From: Sinorhizobium sp. RAC02
GTDB taxonomy: Bacteria; Pseudomonadota; Alphaproteobacteria; Rhizobiales; Rhizobiaceae
Length of the DNA: 64,000 nucleotides
Direction: 5' to 3'
Assembly (NCBI RefSeq): GCF_001713395.1
Contig: NZ_CP016450.1
Span: forward strand, 1,984,001-2,048,000
Positions 52,275-61,261 of this stretch are shown here, in pieces. Within the stretch, counting starts at the first letter, position 1. Every line of letters starts with the position of its first letter. The notes under the pieces are model-generated. The model did no database searches and was not told the DNA's origin. It saw only the letters and a list, made by a program, of their open reading frames with translations. Both the position numbers and the translations under genes were made by a program.

Positions 52275-54575
52275 TTAGAGGTTCGGAATGCAGAGGATCG
52301 CCTGGAGAGCGCGGGCGTCGATCGGCCTGGAGAGGTAGTAACCCTGGATTTCATCGCAGCCGGCTTCGCGCAGGAAGTCGATCTGCTCGCGGGTCTCCAC
52401 CCCTTCGGCGATCACGCGAAGCTGGAGCGAATGGGCGAGTGAAATGACGGCACGGGCGATTGCCGCATCGTCACCGTCATCCGGCAGATCCTGCACGAAG
52501 GAACGGTCGATCTTCAGGCGGCCGACCGGGAAGCGTTTCAACGAAGCAAGGCTGGAATAGCCGGTGCCGAAATCGTCGATGGCAAGGTGCACGCCGAGCT
52601 TTTCCAGCCGGTGCATGGTCTCCACCGCCTGCTGCACATCCTGCATGATCATGCTCTCGGTCAGTTCCAGCTCGAGATAGCGCGCCTCAAGCCCGCTTTC
52701 CTCAAGGGCCGCGGCAACACGCTCCACCCAGTCCTTTTCCTGGAACTGGCGCGCGGAGACATTGACGCTGACCACGATGGGCGGCAGGCCGGAAACCTGC
52801 CAGGCCTTGTTCTGCCGGCAGGCGGCGCGCAGCGTCCAGTCGCCGATCGGGCCGATCAGGCCGGTCTCTTCGGCCAGCGGAATGAAATCGCCCGGCGCGA
52901 CCAGCCCGCGTTCGGGATGGCGCCAGCGGATGAGGGCCTCGACGGCGAAGATGCGGCCGGTCGCGAGATCCATCTGCGGCTGGTACTGCAGGAAAAGCTC
53001 CTGCTGGGCGAGCGCGCGGCGCAATTCTTCCTGCCGCTCCAGCTTTTCAGAGGCGTGGGTGGCCATTTCCGCGGTGAAGACCTGTATGGCGTCGCGGCCG
53101 ATCTCCTTGGCGCGGTACATGGCGACATCGGCGCGGGCCAGCAGTTCCGTGACGTTACGACCGTGCTCCGGATAGGCGGCGACCCCCATGCTACAGGTGA
53201 CCTGGAAGGCGCGTCCCTCGATTTCCACCGGCTCGGCGATCGCTTCGCGCACGGCGCGCAGCCGGTCGTCCACCGTCTCGCCGCGGCGCATCGCGCCGTT
53301 GATGAGTACGACGAATTCATCGCCGCCGAGACGCACGATGCTGTCGGAAGCGCGCACGCAACGCAGCATGCGGGCCGCGACGATCTTCAGCAGCTCGTCG
53401 CCGGCGTGGTGGCCGAGGCTGTCATTGACCAGCTTGAAATTGTCGAGGTCGATGAAGGCGAGCGTCATGGTGCCGCCACGATCATCCGCCGCCTCGATGG
53501 CCGAGGCCACGCGCTCGTCGAGCATGCTGCGGTTGGGCAAGCCGGTCAGCGCATCGTGGTGCGCCATGTACTGGATGTTGTCTTCCGCCTCCTTACGCTC
53601 GATGGCGATGCCGGCAATGTGCGTCGCCATGCCGACGAGCTTCATGCACTCGGCGGAGGGCTCGCCGCGGTGGCGGGAATAGAGCGCAAACGAGCCGAGC
53701 ACCTTGCCCTGGTAGGACGAGATCGGCGACGACCAGCAGGCCCGGAAGCCATAGGGCAGGACGAACGCCTTGTAGTCCGCCCAGAGCGGATCGGTCTCGA
53801 TATCGGACACGATGACCGGCTCGCCGCGCCACATGGCGGTACCGCAGGAGCCCACGGCAGGGCCGATCTCGAGGCCCTCGATCAGCATGCAATAGGCGGG
53901 ATCGAGATTGGGGGCGGCGCCGTTGACGATGCGTTTGCCATCGGGTGCAAGTGTCAGGATCGAGCCGGTGACGTCAGGCACATGCGCTTCGATCAGCAGG
54001 ATGAGGGAGGAGAAGACCTCGACCAGCGGCGCGCCGAGCGCGATCATCTTCAGGAGGTGTGCCTGGCCGAGATGCAGGTTCTCGGACCGCTTGCGCTCGG
54101 TAATGTCGCGGGCGATGCCGACAAGGCCGATCACCGCGCCGGCGCCGTCGCGTACCGGCAGTTTCGAGGTGAGAAGCCATTTGAGGTTGCCCCTGGAATC
54201 GCGGATCAGCTCTTCCATGTCGAGCATCGGGCGGCCGGTGCGGATGATCTCCTGCTCGGTCTCGAAAAAGCCGCGGGCGACGGGCTCGGGGTGGATGTCG
54301 AAATCGGAAAGACCTTCCAGGCTGTCCAGGCCGTCGCGCCGGTTGTCGCTGACGATTGCCCGGTTGGCGACGACGAAACGGCCGTTCCGGTCCTTGAAGT
54401 AGAGGTAGTCCGGCACCTCGTCGATCATGGCTTCAAGCCAGATCGTGCGCTCGTTCTGGGCAGCGGCCAGCGGAAAAAGCCGCGCCGCCTCGCTCATGAG
54501 GCGCTGGCTGGCGGACATCAGACGCGCCGTCGCATCGGCGTCGTCATTGCCAAGGTGAGACAAGTGCGTCGACAT
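52275..54575 (-). CDS. PAS-GAF-GGDEF-EAL cyclic-di-GMP protein
   Basis: From ATG 54575 the 766-residue protein has a PAS domain (WLEAMIDEVPDYLYFKDRNGRFVVANRAI ... IARDITERKRSE), a GAF domain (LLKMIALGAPLVEVFSSLILLIEAHVP ... LYSRHRGEPSAECMKLVGMATHIAGIAIERKEAE), a GGDEF domain with intact GGDEF and an EAL domain with intact EAL (AVEALIRWRHP) and DDFGTGYSSL. Both catalytic sites look competent, so it may make and break cyclic-di-GMP. The GAF may bind a ligand. It is monocistronic and convergent to no neighbour. Confidence 0.93.
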   Translation of the reverse strand: MSTHLSHLGNDDADATARLMSASQRLMSEAARLFPLAAAQNERTIWLEAMIDEVPDYLYFKDRNGRFVVANRAIVSDNRRDGLDSLEGLSDFDIHPEPVARGFFETEQEIIRTGRPMLDMEELIRDSRGNLKWLLTSKLPVRDGAGAVIGLVGIARDITERKRSENLHLGQAHLLKMIALGAPLVEVFSSLILLIEAHVPDVTGSILTLAPDGKRIVNGAAPNLDPAYCMLIEGLEIGPAVGSCGTAMWRGEPVIVSDIETDPLWADYKAFVLPYGFRACWSSPISSYQGKVLGSFALYSRHRGEPSAECMKLVGMATHIAGIAIERKEAEDNIQYMAHHDALTGLPNRSMLDERVASAIEAADDRGGTMTLAFIDLDNFKLVNDSLGHHAGDELLKIVAARMLRCVRASDSIVRLGGDEFVVLINGAMRRGETVDDRLRAVREAIAEPVEIEGRAFQVTCSMGVAAYPEHGRNVTELLARADVAMYRAKEIGRDAIQVFTAEMATHASEKLERQEELRRALAQQELFLQYQPQMDLATGRIFAVEALIRWRHPERGLVAPGDFIPLAEETGLIGPIGDWTLRAACRQNKAWQVSGLPPIVVSVNVSARQFQEKDWVERVAAALEESGLEARYLELELTESMIMQDVQQAVETMHRLEKLGVHLAIDDFGTGYSSLASLKRFPVGRLKIDRSFVQDLPDDGDDAAIARAVISLAHSLQLRVIAEGVETREQIDFLREAGCDEIQGYYLSRPIDARALQAILCIPNL

Positions 54576-54808
54576 GAACCCCTGCAATTTTCTAGGGCAA
54601 GGAAGGACACTGCGGGCCGCCGCCTCTCCCGAACGCCCGAAGGTACACCTAGAGTCGTTATCCAACCCTAAAGGAAACCGGCGAAATGCCGCCGATCCGG
54701 CGTTTGAGGCACAGGATCGGCAACCGCAGCGGGCATCACCCAAATTGTTCCGTTTCGGTACGGAAGCAACTGGCACGGTTCCTGCTCCTTGGCGGACTAG
54801 GAGTTATC

Positions 54809-56179
54809 ATGGTTAGCAGACGGTTGTTTCTCTCAGCTTTGGGTCTTGGCGCGGCAGGCATCGCTACCCCGGCGCTTGCCCAGACGCCGCGGCTGCCGAT
54901 CATCGATGTCGATTTACGGGGCAGTATCGATGCCTCGGCCCACGGCATCCGGCCGGGTGCCGGCGACCGCAAGAGCAAGGCCTTCGCCAAGCTCATCAAG
55001 GAAGCGGCCGCTAAAAACCTGCCGGTCTTCCTGCCGCCGGGCGATTATGTCATCTCCAACATCACGCTGCCCGACAATGCGCGCATCACCGGCGTGCCGG
55101 GCGCCACCCGCATCATCTATGGCGGCGACGGCCATCTCTTCGCCGCCGACGGACTTGCCCGCGTGGAACTTGCCAATCTCGTCATCGACGGGGCCAACCG
55201 CTGGCTCGACGATACCGTCCAGGGCCTCGTGCATCTCAGCAATGTCGTCAATGTGACGATCGAGAACTGCGAGATCCGGGGTTCTTCGAAGACCGCCGTC
55301 AGCCTGGAACGCTCCGGCGGCCGCATCGAACGCAACCGGCTGTCGGGTGCCGCCGAATACGCGCTCTACGCCGTCGACAGCCACGATCTCTTCGTCACCG
55401 GCAACCAGGTCTTCGATTGCGGCAATGGCGGCATCCTGATCCATCGCTGGCAGAAGGGTCGCGACGGCACCATCGTCTCCGGCAACCGCATCGCGCGCAT
55501 CGCCGCCACCCAGGGCGGCACCGGCCAGTACGGCAACGGCATCAACATTTTTCGAGCCGACGACGTGATGATTACCAACAACCACGTCTCCGGCTGCGCC
55601 TTCTCCGCCATCCGATCCAATGCCGGCTCGAACGTGCAGATATCAGGCAATACCTGCCTCGACAGCGGCGAGACGGCGATCTACTCGGAATTCGGCTTCG
55701 AGGGCGCGATCGTCAACGGCAACCTGATCGACGGGGCCGCCAACGGCATCCTCATCGTTAATTTCAACGAGGGCGGCAGGCTCGCCACCGTCACCGGCAA
55801 TGTCGTACGCAACCTCAAGCTTGAAGGCCCCTATGTGCATGACGGCGCCGGCTTCGGCTTCGGCATCGCGGTGGAGGCCGACACCGTCGTCTCCGGCAAC
55901 ACAATCGAGAACGCGCCGAAATGGGGGCTGGCACTCGGCTGGGGGCCCTTCATGCGCGGCCTCGTCGTCAGCGGCAACCTGGTGCGCAAGAGCCCGGTGG
56001 GCTGCATGGTGACGGTCGTCGAGGAGGCGGGATCCGCCCTCATCACAGGCAACATCTTCGAAGACACACCGGAGGCAGCCATTGCCGGCTACCGCTGGAA
56101 GGAACGCACAACCGGCGACCTCGCCAGGGCGTCTTCCGATTACGCGCACCTGACGATCGAACGGAACCGGGCGGGCTAA
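54809..56179 (+). CDS. Tat-exported right-handed beta-helix repeat protein (TIGR03808-like)
   Basis: From ATG 54809 (TAGGAG upstream) the 456-residue protein has a twin-arginine signal (MVSRRLFLSALGLGAAGIATPALA) and then a parallel beta-helix: repeated turns of xxVTGNxxxN-type (NVTIENCEIRGSSKTAVSL, LFVTGNQVFDCGNGGILI, VMITNNHVSGCAFSAIRS, VVSGNTIENAPKWGLAL, GLVVSGNLVRKSP). This fits the twin-arginine uncharacterised repeat family of Rhizobiales. A longer frame from 54686 lacks a ribosome site. The fold suggests polysaccharide binding or lyase activity, but no active site is recognised. Confidence 0.85.
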   Translation: MVSRRLFLSALGLGAAGIATPALAQTPRLPIIDVDLRGSIDASAHGIRPGAGDRKSKAFAKLIKEAAAKNLPVFLPPGDYVISNITLPDNARITGVPGATRIIYGGDGHLFAADGLARVELANLVIDGANRWLDDTVQGLVHLSNVVNVTIENCEIRGSSKTAVSLERSGGRIERNRLSGAAEYALYAVDSHDLFVTGNQVFDCGNGGILIHRWQKGRDGTIVSGNRIARIAATQGGTGQYGNGINIFRADDVMITNNHVSGCAFSAIRSNAGSNVQISGNTCLDSGETAIYSEFGFEGAIVNGNLIDGAANGILIVNFNEGGRLATVTGNVVRNLKLEGPYVHDGAGFGFGIAVEADTVVSGNTIENAPKWGLALGWGPFMRGLVVSGNLVRKSPVGCMVTVVEEAGSALITGNIFEDTPEAAIAGYRWKERTTGDLARASSDYAHLTIERNRAG

Positions 56180-56193
56180 ACACCGCCCCTTCG

Positions 56194-56278
56194 CATGCAC
56201 CTCTCCTTCTTGCCCGAACGGGGAGGTGCCATGGTGGATGAGGGAGCAGCCTTCCGCATCGCTCCCTCATCCGCTTTT
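56194..56278. repeat. Partial RIME-type repeat (copy 4)
   Basis: CACCTCTCCTTCTTGCCCGAACGGGGAGGTG and GGTGGATGAGGGAG resemble part of the CCTTCTCCCC element, between convergent genes. Confidence 0.5.
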
Positions 56279-56779
56279 TCAGCCGCCATGGCCTTCGTGG
56301 TTGCCGGAGGCGCCCTCGCCCTGCTTTGCGTTGGGCTTCGCGCTTTCGATCTTGAAGTCCACGTCGAGCTTGCCGGCCTTTTCGAAATTCAGCGTCGCCT
56401 TGAAGGTTTCGCCCTCCTTGAAGGGGTGCTTGATGCGCATGAACATGATGTGCAGGCCGCCGGACTTGAGTTCCAGCTTGGCGCCGGCCGGGATTTCGAT
56501 GCCGTCCGGCAGTTGGCGCATCTTCATGACGTCGTTTTCCACCGCCATTTCATGGATCTGCACGTCGTCGGAGACGTCCGGCGCGGTGATCGAGACGAGC
56601 CGGTCGGCGTCCGGACCGGTATTGGTGATGGTCATGAAGCCACCACCGACGGGCTGGCCGGGCAGCGTCGCCTTGGAGGTCGGGTGGTGGACTTCGAGCA
56701 TGCCGGCCTTGAAATCGTGGGCGAAGGCAGCGGAGGCGGAAAGCGCCAGCGCAAGGGCGGTTGCGAGAATGCGGTTCAT
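56279..56779 (-). CDS. Periplasmic copper chaperone PCu(A)C
   Basis: The 166-residue protein has a signal peptide (NRILATALALALSASAAFA), then HDFKAGMLEVHHPTSKATLPGQPVGGGFMTITNTG and the copper motif HEMAVENDVMKM...GGLHIMFM with the characteristic His and Met spacing of PCu(A)C. A His-rich tail (ESAKPNAKQGEGASGNHEGHGG) may add copper sites. It delivers Cu(I) to cytochrome oxidase or binds surplus copper. It is last in a three-gene operon with the PepSY and DUF2946-like genes. Confidence 0.9.
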   Translation of the reverse strand: MNRILATALALALSASAAFAHDFKAGMLEVHHPTSKATLPGQPVGGGFMTITNTGPDADRLVSITAPDVSDDVQIHEMAVENDVMKMRQLPDGIEIPAGAKLELKSGGLHIMFMRIKHPFKEGETFKATLNFEKAGKLDVDFKIESAKPNAKQGEGASGNHEGHGG

Positions 56780-56801
56780 GGAAAAGTCCTTTCGGTTACG
56801 A

Positions 56802-58190
56802 TCAGGAGAAGATGCGCCGCAGCGGCGGCACGAAGCGGATGACGCCTTGATCGAGGACGATCATGGCGAGGATGGTGAGGCCGGTCAGCGGGAAGAGCAC
56901 ACCAAAGACGGCGGCGATCGCCCAGAGGCCGAGATAGATGCGGGTTTCGCGGGGCGCCGGCGGCACGCCGATGCGGCCCTTCGGACGGCGCTTCCACCAC
57001 ATGACGACGGCCGAGACACTCATGGCGATGACGACGAAACAGGTGGACAGCATGAGGAGTTGGTTGAACAGTCCCCATTCCTGCCCCTTGTGCACGTTGA
57101 TGCCCCATTCGATCAGCTTGCCCGTCGCCGGATAGTCGGCAAAGGCGGTATCGACGAGGCGCTCGCCGGTATACTGGTCGATGTGGATCGTGCGCTCGTA
57201 GTCCAGGTCGGCCGGAAAGATCGCCGCGGTGTAGACGCCGGTCTCGCCTGACGGCGGCGACAGGTCGTAGCCGGGCAACATGCCGGCGGCATTGGCGATC
57301 GTCACGGCATTGTCGAGGCCGATTGGCGGCAGCGCGGTCTGGCCATCGGTCGGGACGGTCGATTCCGGCACCGGGGCGTTTTCCATCAGCCACGAGGCCT
57401 TCGGCAGCACATCCGTCGTCACCAGCATGGAATGCGGCACCTGGTCCCAAAGCTCGACCGGATAGCCCATGCCGTTCGCAGTCAGGGTCGCGTTGACCTT
57501 GGCACCCCAGAAGCCGGACCATAAGAGGCCGCTGAAGGCGAGGAACAGAATGACGACGCTGGCGAAAATGCCGGTGACGGCATGCAGATCGCGCCAGAAG
57601 ACGCGCCGCGCCGGCGTGCCGCGCACGCTGACGACGCCGCCGGTCTGGTTGCGCGGCCACCAGAGATAGATGCCGGTCAGCGTCAGGACGATGGCGAAAC
57701 CGGCGACCACTTCGATGATGCGCTCCCAGGAGGTGCCGAAATAATCGAGGCTGTGCAGGTCCTCGACGACCTGGTTGAATTCTTCTGCCGCGCCCACCGT
57801 GTCGAGTACGTTCCCCGTATAGGGGTCGACGAAGACGAGCACCTTGCCGGCCTCCGTCGAGACCGTCACCCGCGCTGACCGGTCGGTACCGGCCGGGGTG
57901 CGGTAGGTGGAGAATTTTGCGCCCGGCACGGCGCTGACCGCCTTCTCCGCGATGACGGAGGGGGCAAGTTCCGCGCTGCCGACCGTCACATAGTTGCGGT
58001 AGCGGAAGAGGCTGGCGTCGATCTCGTCGTTGAAGAGGTAGAGCCCGCCGGTGATGGCGAGGCTGATCATGAAGGGCACGGCGAGAAGGCCGGCGAAGAA
58101 GTGCCAGCGCCAGATGGCGCGGTAGAGGCGCTGCGCAAGCGCGGAAGGTTCGGCGACGGCAGCGGCCGGCGCATCAAAAACTACGGACAT
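56802..58190 (-). CDS. PepSY-domain membrane protein
   Basis: The 462-residue protein has four membrane segments around two PepSY domains: FFAGLLAVPFMISLAITGGLYLFN near the start, DRSARVTVSTEAGKVLVFVDPYTGNVLDTV, WERIIEVVAGFAIVLTLTGIYLWWPRN, and the C-terminal ALCxxFWLLG-like segments. These PepSY-TM proteins often accompany metal or heme acquisition genes. It overlaps neither neighbour but lies 22 bases from PCu(A)C and 65 bases from the DUF2946-like gene, so the three genes are one operon. Copper reduction or transport is inferred from context. Confidence 0.87.
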   Translation of the reverse strand: MSVVFDAPAAAVAEPSALAQRLYRAIWRWHFFAGLLAVPFMISLAITGGLYLFNDEIDASLFRYRNYVTVGSAELAPSVIAEKAVSAVPGAKFSTYRTPAGTDRSARVTVSTEAGKVLVFVDPYTGNVLDTVGAAEEFNQVVEDLHSLDYFGTSWERIIEVVAGFAIVLTLTGIYLWWPRNQTGGVVSVRGTPARRVFWRDLHAVTGIFASVVILFLAFSGLLWSGFWGAKVNATLTANGMGYPVELWDQVPHSMLVTTDVLPKASWLMENAPVPESTVPTDGQTALPPIGLDNAVTIANAAGMLPGYDLSPPSGETGVYTAAIFPADLDYERTIHIDQYTGERLVDTAFADYPATGKLIEWGINVHKGQEWGLFNQLLMLSTCFVVIAMSVSAVVMWWKRRPKGRIGVPPAPRETRIYLGLWAIAAVFGVLFPLTGLTILAMIVLDQGVIRFVPPLRRIFS

Positions 58191-58255
58191 GCAAAAAGTC
58201 CCGTCAGGCTGGATTTCAGGCGCGCGACGGCATGCCGCCGCTCAGGCTCAGAACA

Positions 58256-58639
58256 TCAGACGGACAGGAAGGGTGGCGCGCGCGGCGGCGAGCCGGGCCG
58301 TTCGCGCCTGGAGCGCAGCGCCTCTTCGGCGAGCGGCAGGGCTGAGACATGGCGGAAGGCAAGAACGGCGCCGTCGAGATCGGCCGGCGCCGGCATCAGC
58401 ATGGCACTGCCGATGCGGCAGGCCTCGCATTTGATCGGCATGACATGCCTGGTCTTGCCGTCGACGCTGCCATCGAGGCAGAGGTCCGGCAGCGTTCCAT
58501 CCGGCAGCGTGTATTGCACAAGCTCGAGTGCGGTGGGTTGCGTGGCCGAGGCGGGTTGGTGGGCAAAACCGACAAACAGCAGGGCAACTGCGCAGAGAAT
58601 GCGCAGGCAGGCGGCCCAGCGTGTCATGCCTCGTGTCAT
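58256..58639 (-). CDS. DUF2946-like Cys-containing envelope protein
   Basis: The 127-residue protein has an N-terminal hydrophobic signal ([21 protein letters not shown]) and a CxxC in [21 protein letters not shown], with another Cys in DLCLDGS. This Cys pattern next to copper genes is typical of the DUF2946-type small proteins seen in copper operons. It lies first in the operon with PepSY and PCu(A)C. The start could be M5 at 58627. Function in copper handling is inferred from context and the CxxC. Confidence 0.65.
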   Translation of the reverse strand: MTRGMTRWAACLRILCAVALLFVGFAHQPASATQPTALELVQYTLPDGTLPDLCLDGSVDGKTRHVMPIKCEACRIGSAMLMPAPADLDGAVLAFRHVSALPLAEEALRSRRERPGSPPRAPPFLSV

Positions 58640-58890
58640 CGATCGTCCCCATCCGCATTTGCGGACATTTCGCCCTTAGACCTATGCCGGTGGAAGGTCA
58701 ATGCGACAAGCGGGCCTGCCATCACGACAATTCATCGATCGATCAGGCCGGCGCTCTACCACTTCACCCGACCGCCCCCTATTGTGGCGCCCGCGCCCGG
58801 CAGTTTCGTCCTTCTCTAACGGCAAACATGGCCCGGCTCTTTGTTCTCGCGCAAGTCCCGGCGAAAGCGGATTTGCCCCCTGGAGGATCC
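58640..58890. other. Non-coding region between copper operon and GST gene
   Basis: The 251 bases hold the promoters of both divergent units. No repeat of the dispersed families and no convincing coding frame is seen; open frames that enter the GST gene from here lack a ribosome site. Confidence 0.45.
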
Positions 58891-59550
58891 ATGCTCACCA
58901 TTTACGGCGTCTATCGCTCCCGCGCGTCGCGCAACTATTGGCTCGCCGGCGAGCTTGGCCTGCCCTTCGTCTCGGTTCCGATCGTGCAGGCGCGCCGCGT
59001 CGACGATCCGCTGGCGGCCGATGCGCCCATCAACACCCAGTCGCCGGATTTTCTGGCCGTCAATCCGACCGGCCTTATCCCCTGCATCGACGACGGCGGC
59101 TTCGTGATGACGGAATCGCTCGCCATCAACCTCTATCTCACCCGCAAGCATGGCGGCCCGCTCGCCGGCCAGACGGTGACGGAAGAGGCGCAGATGCTGG
59201 AATGGACGATGTGGGCGGCGACGGAGGTGGAGCCGCACGCGGTGAAGATCATTTTGGCGCTCGATACGCGGGCCGCCGAAACCGAACAGGGACGGCTGAC
59301 GATCCGTGCGGCGACCAAGGCGCTGAAAAAGTGTTTCAAGCGGTTCGACCGGCATCTTGCCGCGACCGGCCATGTCGTCGGCGACCGCTTCACCGTTGCC
59401 GATCTCAATGTTGCGGAGGTTTTCCGCTATGCGATGAGCCAGCCGGAGCTTTTCGATGCGGCGCCCAACGTCAAGGCGTGGCTCGACGCCTGCCAGTCGC
59501 GCCCGGCCTTCAAAGCGATGATGGCGACGCGGCTTACCGAGCTGGAATGA
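58891..59550 (+). CDS. Glutathione S-transferase family protein
   Basis: From ATG 58891 (TGGAGG upstream) the 219-residue protein has a thioredoxin-like N-domain ([54 protein letters not shown]) and an all-alpha C-domain ending [25 protein letters not shown]. The active-site Ser likely is in the RSRAS loop. The substrate is unknown. The end overlaps the convergent LysR gene by 17 bases. A frame extending to 58528 is rejected. Confidence 0.87.
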   Translation: MLTIYGVYRSRASRNYWLAGELGLPFVSVPIVQARRVDDPLAADAPINTQSPDFLAVNPTGLIPCIDDGGFVMTESLAINLYLTRKHGGPLAGQTVTEEAQMLEWTMWAATEVEPHAVKIILALDTRAAETEQGRLTIRAATKALKKCFKRFDRHLAATGHVVGDRFTVADLNVAEVFRYAMSQPELFDAAPNVKAWLDACQSRPAFKAMMATRLTELE

Positions 59551-60451
59551 CCGCGCCGGCAAAACCATCCTCATCCTCGGCGATGGCTGCGCGCAGCCAT
59601 CGCTTGAAGAGCGAGACCTTGCGCGGCTCCGGCATGCCCGGGGCCGTCACGAAATAATAGCCCATGCCGGTCTCCACGCGGATGGGGAACGGCGCGACCA
59701 GCCGCCCCTCCTTCAGCGCCCAGGAGGCCAGCACCGGCCAGGCGAGCAGCACCCCCTGCCCGGCGAGCGCCGCATCCAGGCAGAGCGAGGCGTCGGAAAA
59801 CACATGCCGCGCCTTCGGCGGCGCAATGGCAAGGCCTGCCGCCTTCAGCCAGCGCTCCCAGGTGAAGGCATCGTTGCCATCGACCACCGCCGGCTGCTCG
59901 GCGAGGTCCTGCGGTGTCTTGATTCTTTCCGCCAGCGCCGGCGCGCAGACCGGGAACATCACCTGCGGCAGCAAAAACTCAGCCGTGACATCCGGCCACG
60001 TGCCGGGGCCGACGCGAATGCCGAGATCGACGTCGGAGCGCGCGAGATCGACCAGCGTCGTCGTCGCCTCGATGCGCAGGCTGATGTCGGGATGGGCGGC
60101 GGCAAAACGGTCGATGCGGTGGATGAGCCAGCGCGAGGCGAAGATCGGCGCGACGGAAATGGTCAGGATCGCATCGTCGCGGCGCTGGGTGGTCGCGACC
60201 GCTTCGGAGAGCTGGCGAAAGGCGGCGGAGAGGCGCGAAAGGAACGGCGTGCCGAAGGCCGTCTGCTGCAGGCCGCGGGCGGTGCGGTCGAAGATCGCAC
60301 GGCCAAGCTGCTCTTCCGCCTTGATGATCTGCTGGCTGACCGCGCCGACCGTGACGCCCAGCTCTTCCGCCGCCGCCTGGAGTGAGCCGAGCCGCCCTAC
60401 CGCTTCCAACGCGCGCAGACCGTTGAGATGGATGCGGTTGAGATTTTTCAT
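59534..60451 (-). CDS. LysR-family regulator, GcvA-like
   Basis: The 305-residue regulator starts [60 protein letters not shown], the GcvA-type HTH, followed by the effector domain. It is divergent from a small protein gene at 60555, and TATAG-N5-CTATA overlaps its start region. That arrangement suggests it regulates the small protein and itself. It also overlaps the convergent GST gene. Confidence 0.9.
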   Translation of the reverse strand: MKNLNRIHLNGLRALEAVGRLGSLQAAAEELGVTVGAVSQQIIKAEEQLGRAIFDRTARGLQQTAFGTPFLSRLSAAFRQLSEAVATTQRRDDAILTISVAPIFASRWLIHRIDRFAAAHPDISLRIEATTTLVDLARSDVDLGIRVGPGTWPDVTAEFLLPQVMFPVCAPALAERIKTPQDLAEQPAVVDGNDAFTWERWLKAAGLAIAPPKARHVFSDASLCLDAALAGQGVLLAWPVLASWALKEGRLVAPFPIRVETGMGYYFVTAPGMPEPRKVSLFKRWLRAAIAEDEDGFAGAVIPAR

Positions 60452-60465
60452 ATAGCTTTTCTATA
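60451..60465. promoter_or_regulatory. Inverted repeat at the LysR start (TATAG-N5-CTATA)
   Basis: A perfect five-base inverted repeat with a five-base spacer overlaps the LysR start codon, in the divergent promoter shared with the 68-residue protein gene. The spacing suits a LysR half-box. Confidence 0.35.
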
Positions 60466-60554
60466 ACCAGGTCTTGAACTACTCGATTGCGGAATTTGCC
60501 TTTCGGCGTGATTATCAGGCATCGACAATGGTAACGCACCGCAAGGAGAAGGCA

Positions 60555-60761
60555 ATGCTCAAGATTTTCTCCAGGTTCGCCGAAGCCCTCAGGGCCGAGG
60601 CTGATGCAGCGGACGCGCCCGTCTGGATGCGCGATCCGCTCTCCCATCCCGATATCGAGACGATGGACGCCCGCGCGCTGGGAGACCTGCCCTTCGGTCT
60701 CTTCCGCACACCGCGCCTCTCCTCCGAGGCCGCATCGCGTCCCTGCATCCGCCCGACCTGA
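60555..60761 (+). CDS. Small protein, 68 aa, divergent to LysR
   Basis: From ATG 60555 (AAGGAGA upstream) the product begins MLKIFSRFAEALRAEADAADAPVWMRDPLSHPDIETMDARALGDLPFG and has an acidic, helix-rich N-terminus. Small proteins with this SHPDI..M..RALGDLP pattern occur beside LysR genes in Rhizobiaceae and loosely resemble the DUF1127-like group. The role is unknown. Its strong ribosome site and divergent regulator suggest a real regulated gene. The MmcQ/YjbR gene follows 55 bases later. Confidence 0.6.
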   Translation: MLKIFSRFAEALRAEADAADAPVWMRDPLSHPDIETMDARALGDLPFGLFRTPRLSSEAASRPCIRPT

Positions 60762-60816
60762 TCCTCCCTTCGCAGTCGGCGCCTCCCCGGTGTAAGATCA
60801 CCGGGGAGGATTTGGC

Positions 60817-61161
60817 ATGCCGGACGATGAGACCCAGATGCTGGTGGCGCGCCTCCAGCGCCTTGCCGTGGATTTGCCGGGCGTCGAGACCGGCACGTCC
60901 TATGGCACGCCGGCGCTGAAGGTGGCCGGGAAACTCTTCCTGCGCATCAAGGATGCCCAGACATTGGTGTTGATGGCGCCAATGGACGAGAAGGAGCGCC
61001 TGATCGAGATGGCGCCCGGGATCTACTACGAAACCAACCATTACAAGGGTTGGCCCGCCTTGCTCGTGCGGGCCGCGGCGATCGACGATGCGGAACTGCG
61101 CCACCGCATGGCTGAGGCCTGGCGCTTCAAGGCGCCGGCAAAGCTGCGCAAGCTCACCTGA
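60817..61161 (+). CDS. MmcQ/YjbR-family protein
   Basis: The 114-residue protein has the CyaY-like fold of MmcQ/YjbR: LVARLQRLAVDLPGVETGTSYGTPALKVAGKLFLRIKD, MAPMDEKERLIEMAPGIYYETNHYKGWPALLVR. Members are annotated as DNA-binding by fold similarity alone, and biochemical function is unknown. It follows the small protein gene, with which it may be co-transcribed. Length and motif order fit the family. Confidence 0.82.
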   Translation: MPDDETQMLVARLQRLAVDLPGVETGTSYGTPALKVAGKLFLRIKDAQTLVLMAPMDEKERLIEMAPGIYYETNHYKGWPALLVRAAAIDDAELRHRMAEAWRFKAPAKLRKLT

Positions 61162-61227
61162 ACCGCATATCCCCTTTCAACCTTGCCACGCTTGACAGCC
61201 CGCCCGGGCGAAGGCTAAACCAGTTTC

Positions 61228-61245
61228 GTAACGTAATAACATTAC
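61228..61245. promoter_or_regulatory. Zur-like palindromic operator upstream of the DUF4198 gene
   Basis: GTAACGTAATAACATTAC is an 18-base imperfect palindrome (14 of 18 positions symmetric) immediately before the ribosome site. Its reverse complement differs at two positions from GTAATGTTATAACATTAC-type sites reported for the zinc repressor Zur. The link to Zur is inference. Confidence 0.45.
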
Positions 61246-61261
61246 TATTTTGGAGACAAAA

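Noticed and set aside
52587..54671. 694-residue open frame opposite the GGDEF-EAL gene
   Set aside because: Antisense to a well-defined multi-domain gene; rich in His/Arg/Ala with no fold.
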